From an uncultured Lachnospiraceae bacterium (GTDB lineage Bacteria > Bacillota > Clostridia > Lachnospirales > Lachnospiraceae), in NCBI GenBank assembly GCA_910586585.1, contig CAJUKA010000002.1, forward strand, positions 26,299 to 90,298: 64,000 nucleotides of DNA, given 5' to 3'. The notes beneath the pieces were generated by a model. That model was not told the DNA's origin, did no database searches, and saw nothing but the letters and a program-made list of their open reading frames with translations. Position numbers and translations under genes: made by a program. This document shows positions 62,218 to 64,000 of the stretch, in pieces; position 1 is the stretch's first letter, and the number at the start of each line of letters is the position of its first letter.

Positions 62218-64000
62218 GTGGGCATAAAGAATTTGTTTGCGGATTATAAATACACAAAAATTGCATTATATGGTTTGGGAACTGAGACAGAAAAGGTATT
62301 GAAGGAATTTGCAAAAGACTATGAAATAGTAGGTTTGTTAGACGGTTTTCAGGAAAAAGGCGAATTGTATGGGAAATCGATTATTTCGCTTGATGATGCA
62401 ATTAAAAAAGAAGTAAAGCTTATCATTGTGGTAGCGCGTCCAAGTTCCTGCAGAGCGATTGCCAAGAGGATTGGAAATATTTGCAGAAAAAATGAAATTT
62501 CTGTAATGGATGTTCGCGGTAGGAATTTACTCTCAGCAGCAAAAGTAGTTTATGATTTTTCTAATACAGAGGGAATGACGAGGGTACAGCTTACAGATAG
62601 AATAAAGGAAGCGGATGTTGTTAGCTTTGATTTATTTGATACGCTTGTTATGCGCCAGACTTTACTTTCTGATGATGTTATCAAATTTGTAGATTGCAGG
62701 TTGCAAAAACAGGGAATTTATATACAAGATTTTTATAAAAGAAGACTGGCAAGTGAAAAAGAATTATCAAGATACACAGCCCCTACTCTTACAGAAATCT
62801 ATAATCATATGTTTAAGAGATCGGAAGAAAGCAGCTCAAAATGGAAGATTACAGCAGAGCAGCTGGCAGATTTAGAATGGAATATTGATTTTGACTTGAT
62901 AGTTGCGAGAAAAGAAGTATGCGATATTTTGAAAGAAACGGTTGCAGACAAAAAAAAGGTATATATTGTTTCGGATACATATTATAGCAGAAACCAGTTA
63001 AAAAAAATATTAAAACAATGTGGAATTGTAGAATATACGGATATTTTGGCTTCCAGTGATTATAGAACTGGAAAAACACAAAATTTGTTTAAAATCTTAA
63101 AGGGGAGAGAGAATGAGAAAAAAATTCTTCATATTGGTGATGATATTGTAGCAGATATAGAAAGTGCGCATAGGTTTGAGATAGAAACATACAGACTGTT
63201 CAGTGGATTTGGCTTATTGGAATTAGTGGGGAATTTAGGATTTGCAGATTATATGGATTCATTGTCAGAGCATTTAAAGATAGGATTATTTGTTGCTAAG
63301 ATTTTTAACAGCCCATTCCAATTTGAAACAGAGGATAAGCGTATAACAATTTCAGACGCGTATGATATCGGCTATTTGCTTTGTGCGCCTATGATTAGTG
63401 ATTTCGTCCTTTGGTTTTATAATCAGATAAAAGAACAAAAATATGAAAATATATGGTTTAGTGCAAGAGATGGATATTTAATTAAAAAAATGTATGCATA
63501 TCTTATGAAACAATATAAACAGGAAGATAAGTCAGTGTATTTTCTAGTATCAAGAACAGCAGCGGTACGCGCAGGAATGCAGAATGAAGATGATATAAGA
63601 TATGTAGATGAAATGAAATTTAGCGGTACTTTGGAAGAAAACCTGAAGAAACGGTTTGGAATGAATGCAGAAGATATAATTTGTGAGCCGGTTTCTGATA
63701 ATCAGACTGGACTTTTGAAGTATAAGACAGCAATTATAGAAAATGCCAGAAAAGTATTTGTAAATTATCAAAAATATATTAGAGGACTTAATGTTAATAA
63801 AGGAGATATTGCCTTTTTTGATTTCGTGGCAAAGGGAACCAGCCAGATGTACATACAAAGATTAGTGGAGAATCATTTAAGGGGATACTATTTTCTGCAA
63901 CTTGAACCAGAATATATGAAAGACAAGAAATTAGATATTTGTTCATTTTATTCAGAGGAAGTGGATTGTGCTATTTTTGAAAATTATTATATACTTGAAA
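62218..64000 (+). CDS. Rossmann module + large HAD-superfamily protein (partial, runs off window)
   Basis: At least 594 residues, open to the window end. Start is GTG at 62218 after AGAGGT. Residues 1-100 are a Rossmann module (IALYGLGTETEKVLKEF, IVGLLDGFQEKGELYG, LIIVVARPSSCRAI). Then comes a HAD domain with VVSFDLFDTLVMRQ, KKVYIVSDTYYSRNQL and ILHIGDDIVADIESAH, and a C-terminal region with NIWFSARDGYLIKKMYAYL and VYFLVSRTAAVRAG. The latter two parts match the plan of the protein at 49009, so these are paralogues; this one has an added module. Confidence 0.82.
   Translation, partial: MGIKNLFADYKYTKIALYGLGTETEKVLKEFAKDYEIVGLLDGFQEKGELYGKSIISLDDAIKKEVKLIIVVARPSSCRAIAKRIGNICRKNEISVMDVRGRNLLSAAKVVYDFSNTEGMTRVQLTDRIKEADVVSFDLFDTLVMRQTLLSDDVIKFVDCRLQKQGIYIQDFYKRRLASEKELSRYTAPTLTEIYNHMFKRSEESSSKWKITAEQLADLEWNIDFDLIVARKEVCDILKETVADKKKVYIVSDTYYSRNQLKKILKQCGIVEYTDILASSDYRTGKTQNLFKILKGRENEKKILHIGDDIVADIESAHRFEIETYRLFSGFGLLELVGNLGFADYMDSLSEHLKIGLFVAKIFNSPFQFETEDKRITISDAYDIGYLLCAPMISDFVLWFYNQIKEQKYENIWFSARDGYLIKKMYAYLMKQYKQEDKSVYFLVSRTAAVRAGMQNEDDIRYVDEMKFSGTLEENLKKRFGMNAEDIICEPVSDNQTGLLKYKTAIIENARKVFVNYQKYIRGLNVNKGDIAFFDFVAKGTSQMYIQRLVENHLRGYYFLQLEPEYMKDKKLDICSFYSEEVDCAIFENYYILE

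Overview
The window looks like a chromosomal segment of a low-GC, spore-forming, probably motile Clostridia bacterium, most likely Lachnospiraceae. The evidence is the left-hand gene order xseB-ispA-dxs-tlyA-nadK-argR-recN plus spoIVB, strong AGGAGG-type ribosome binding sites, frequent TTG and GTG starts, and an A+T-rich second half. No taxonomic marker such as rRNA is present, so the family call is inference. Almost everything is on the plus strand. One gene, for a secreted protein, is on the minus strand.

Positions 1-7143 hold a conserved housekeeping run (exonuclease VII small subunit, isoprenoid precursors, TlyA, NAD kinase, arginine repressor, RecN), preceded by a 55-bp perfect direct repeat. 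Positions 7144-13850 interrupt the usual recN-spoIVB adjacency. They carry a small soluble PocR/MCP-like signalling protein, a convergent secreted Ig-like protein and a two-gene RND efflux system with its own operator-bearing promoter. spoIVB follows at 13896, but spo0A, its usual neighbour, does not.

From a consensus sigma-A promoter at 15379 to the window end lies a glycan-biosynthesis island of at least 48 kb. Its first part (17931-28746) is a legionaminic-acid-like nonulosonate pathway: LegB, a PtmE-like GDP-sugar pyrophosphorylase, a CMP-transferase (LegF), LegG and LegI. It is interleaved with unusual decorating enzymes: a B12-type radical SAM protein, a formyltransferase, a PIG-L deacetylase (frameshifted here), a PLP decarboxylase, an ATP-grasp ligase and a methyltransferase. 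The second part (31628-35109) resembles the WbpB/WbpD/WbpE route to UDP-2,3-diamino-uronic acids, with a second formyltransferase inserted. The rest holds about eleven glycosyltransferases, seven methyltransferase domains, a perosamine-synthase-like aminotransferase, an APS-kinase/methyltransferase fusion, a sulfatase-fold protein, a LicD transferase and two large HAD proteins.

Three observations stand out. (1) Long G tracts, rare in such A+T-rich DNA, sit inside island genes (G10 at 19388, G6-A-G4 at 24274, G9 at 33254). One gene is frameshifted at its tract, and another tract would toggle two proteins between separate and fused. This suggests phase-variable glycan decoration. (2) A small Rossmann-like module of about 90-120 residues recurs at least twelve times, fused to glycosyltransferases, methyltransferases, LicD, HAD and sulfatase-fold proteins, or standing alone. 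Two standalone copies have an N-terminal membrane segment. (3) No flippase, polymerase, ABC exporter or initiating phosphoglycosyltransferase is visible, which fits cytoplasmic protein glycosylation (for example of flagellin), although such genes could lie outside the window.
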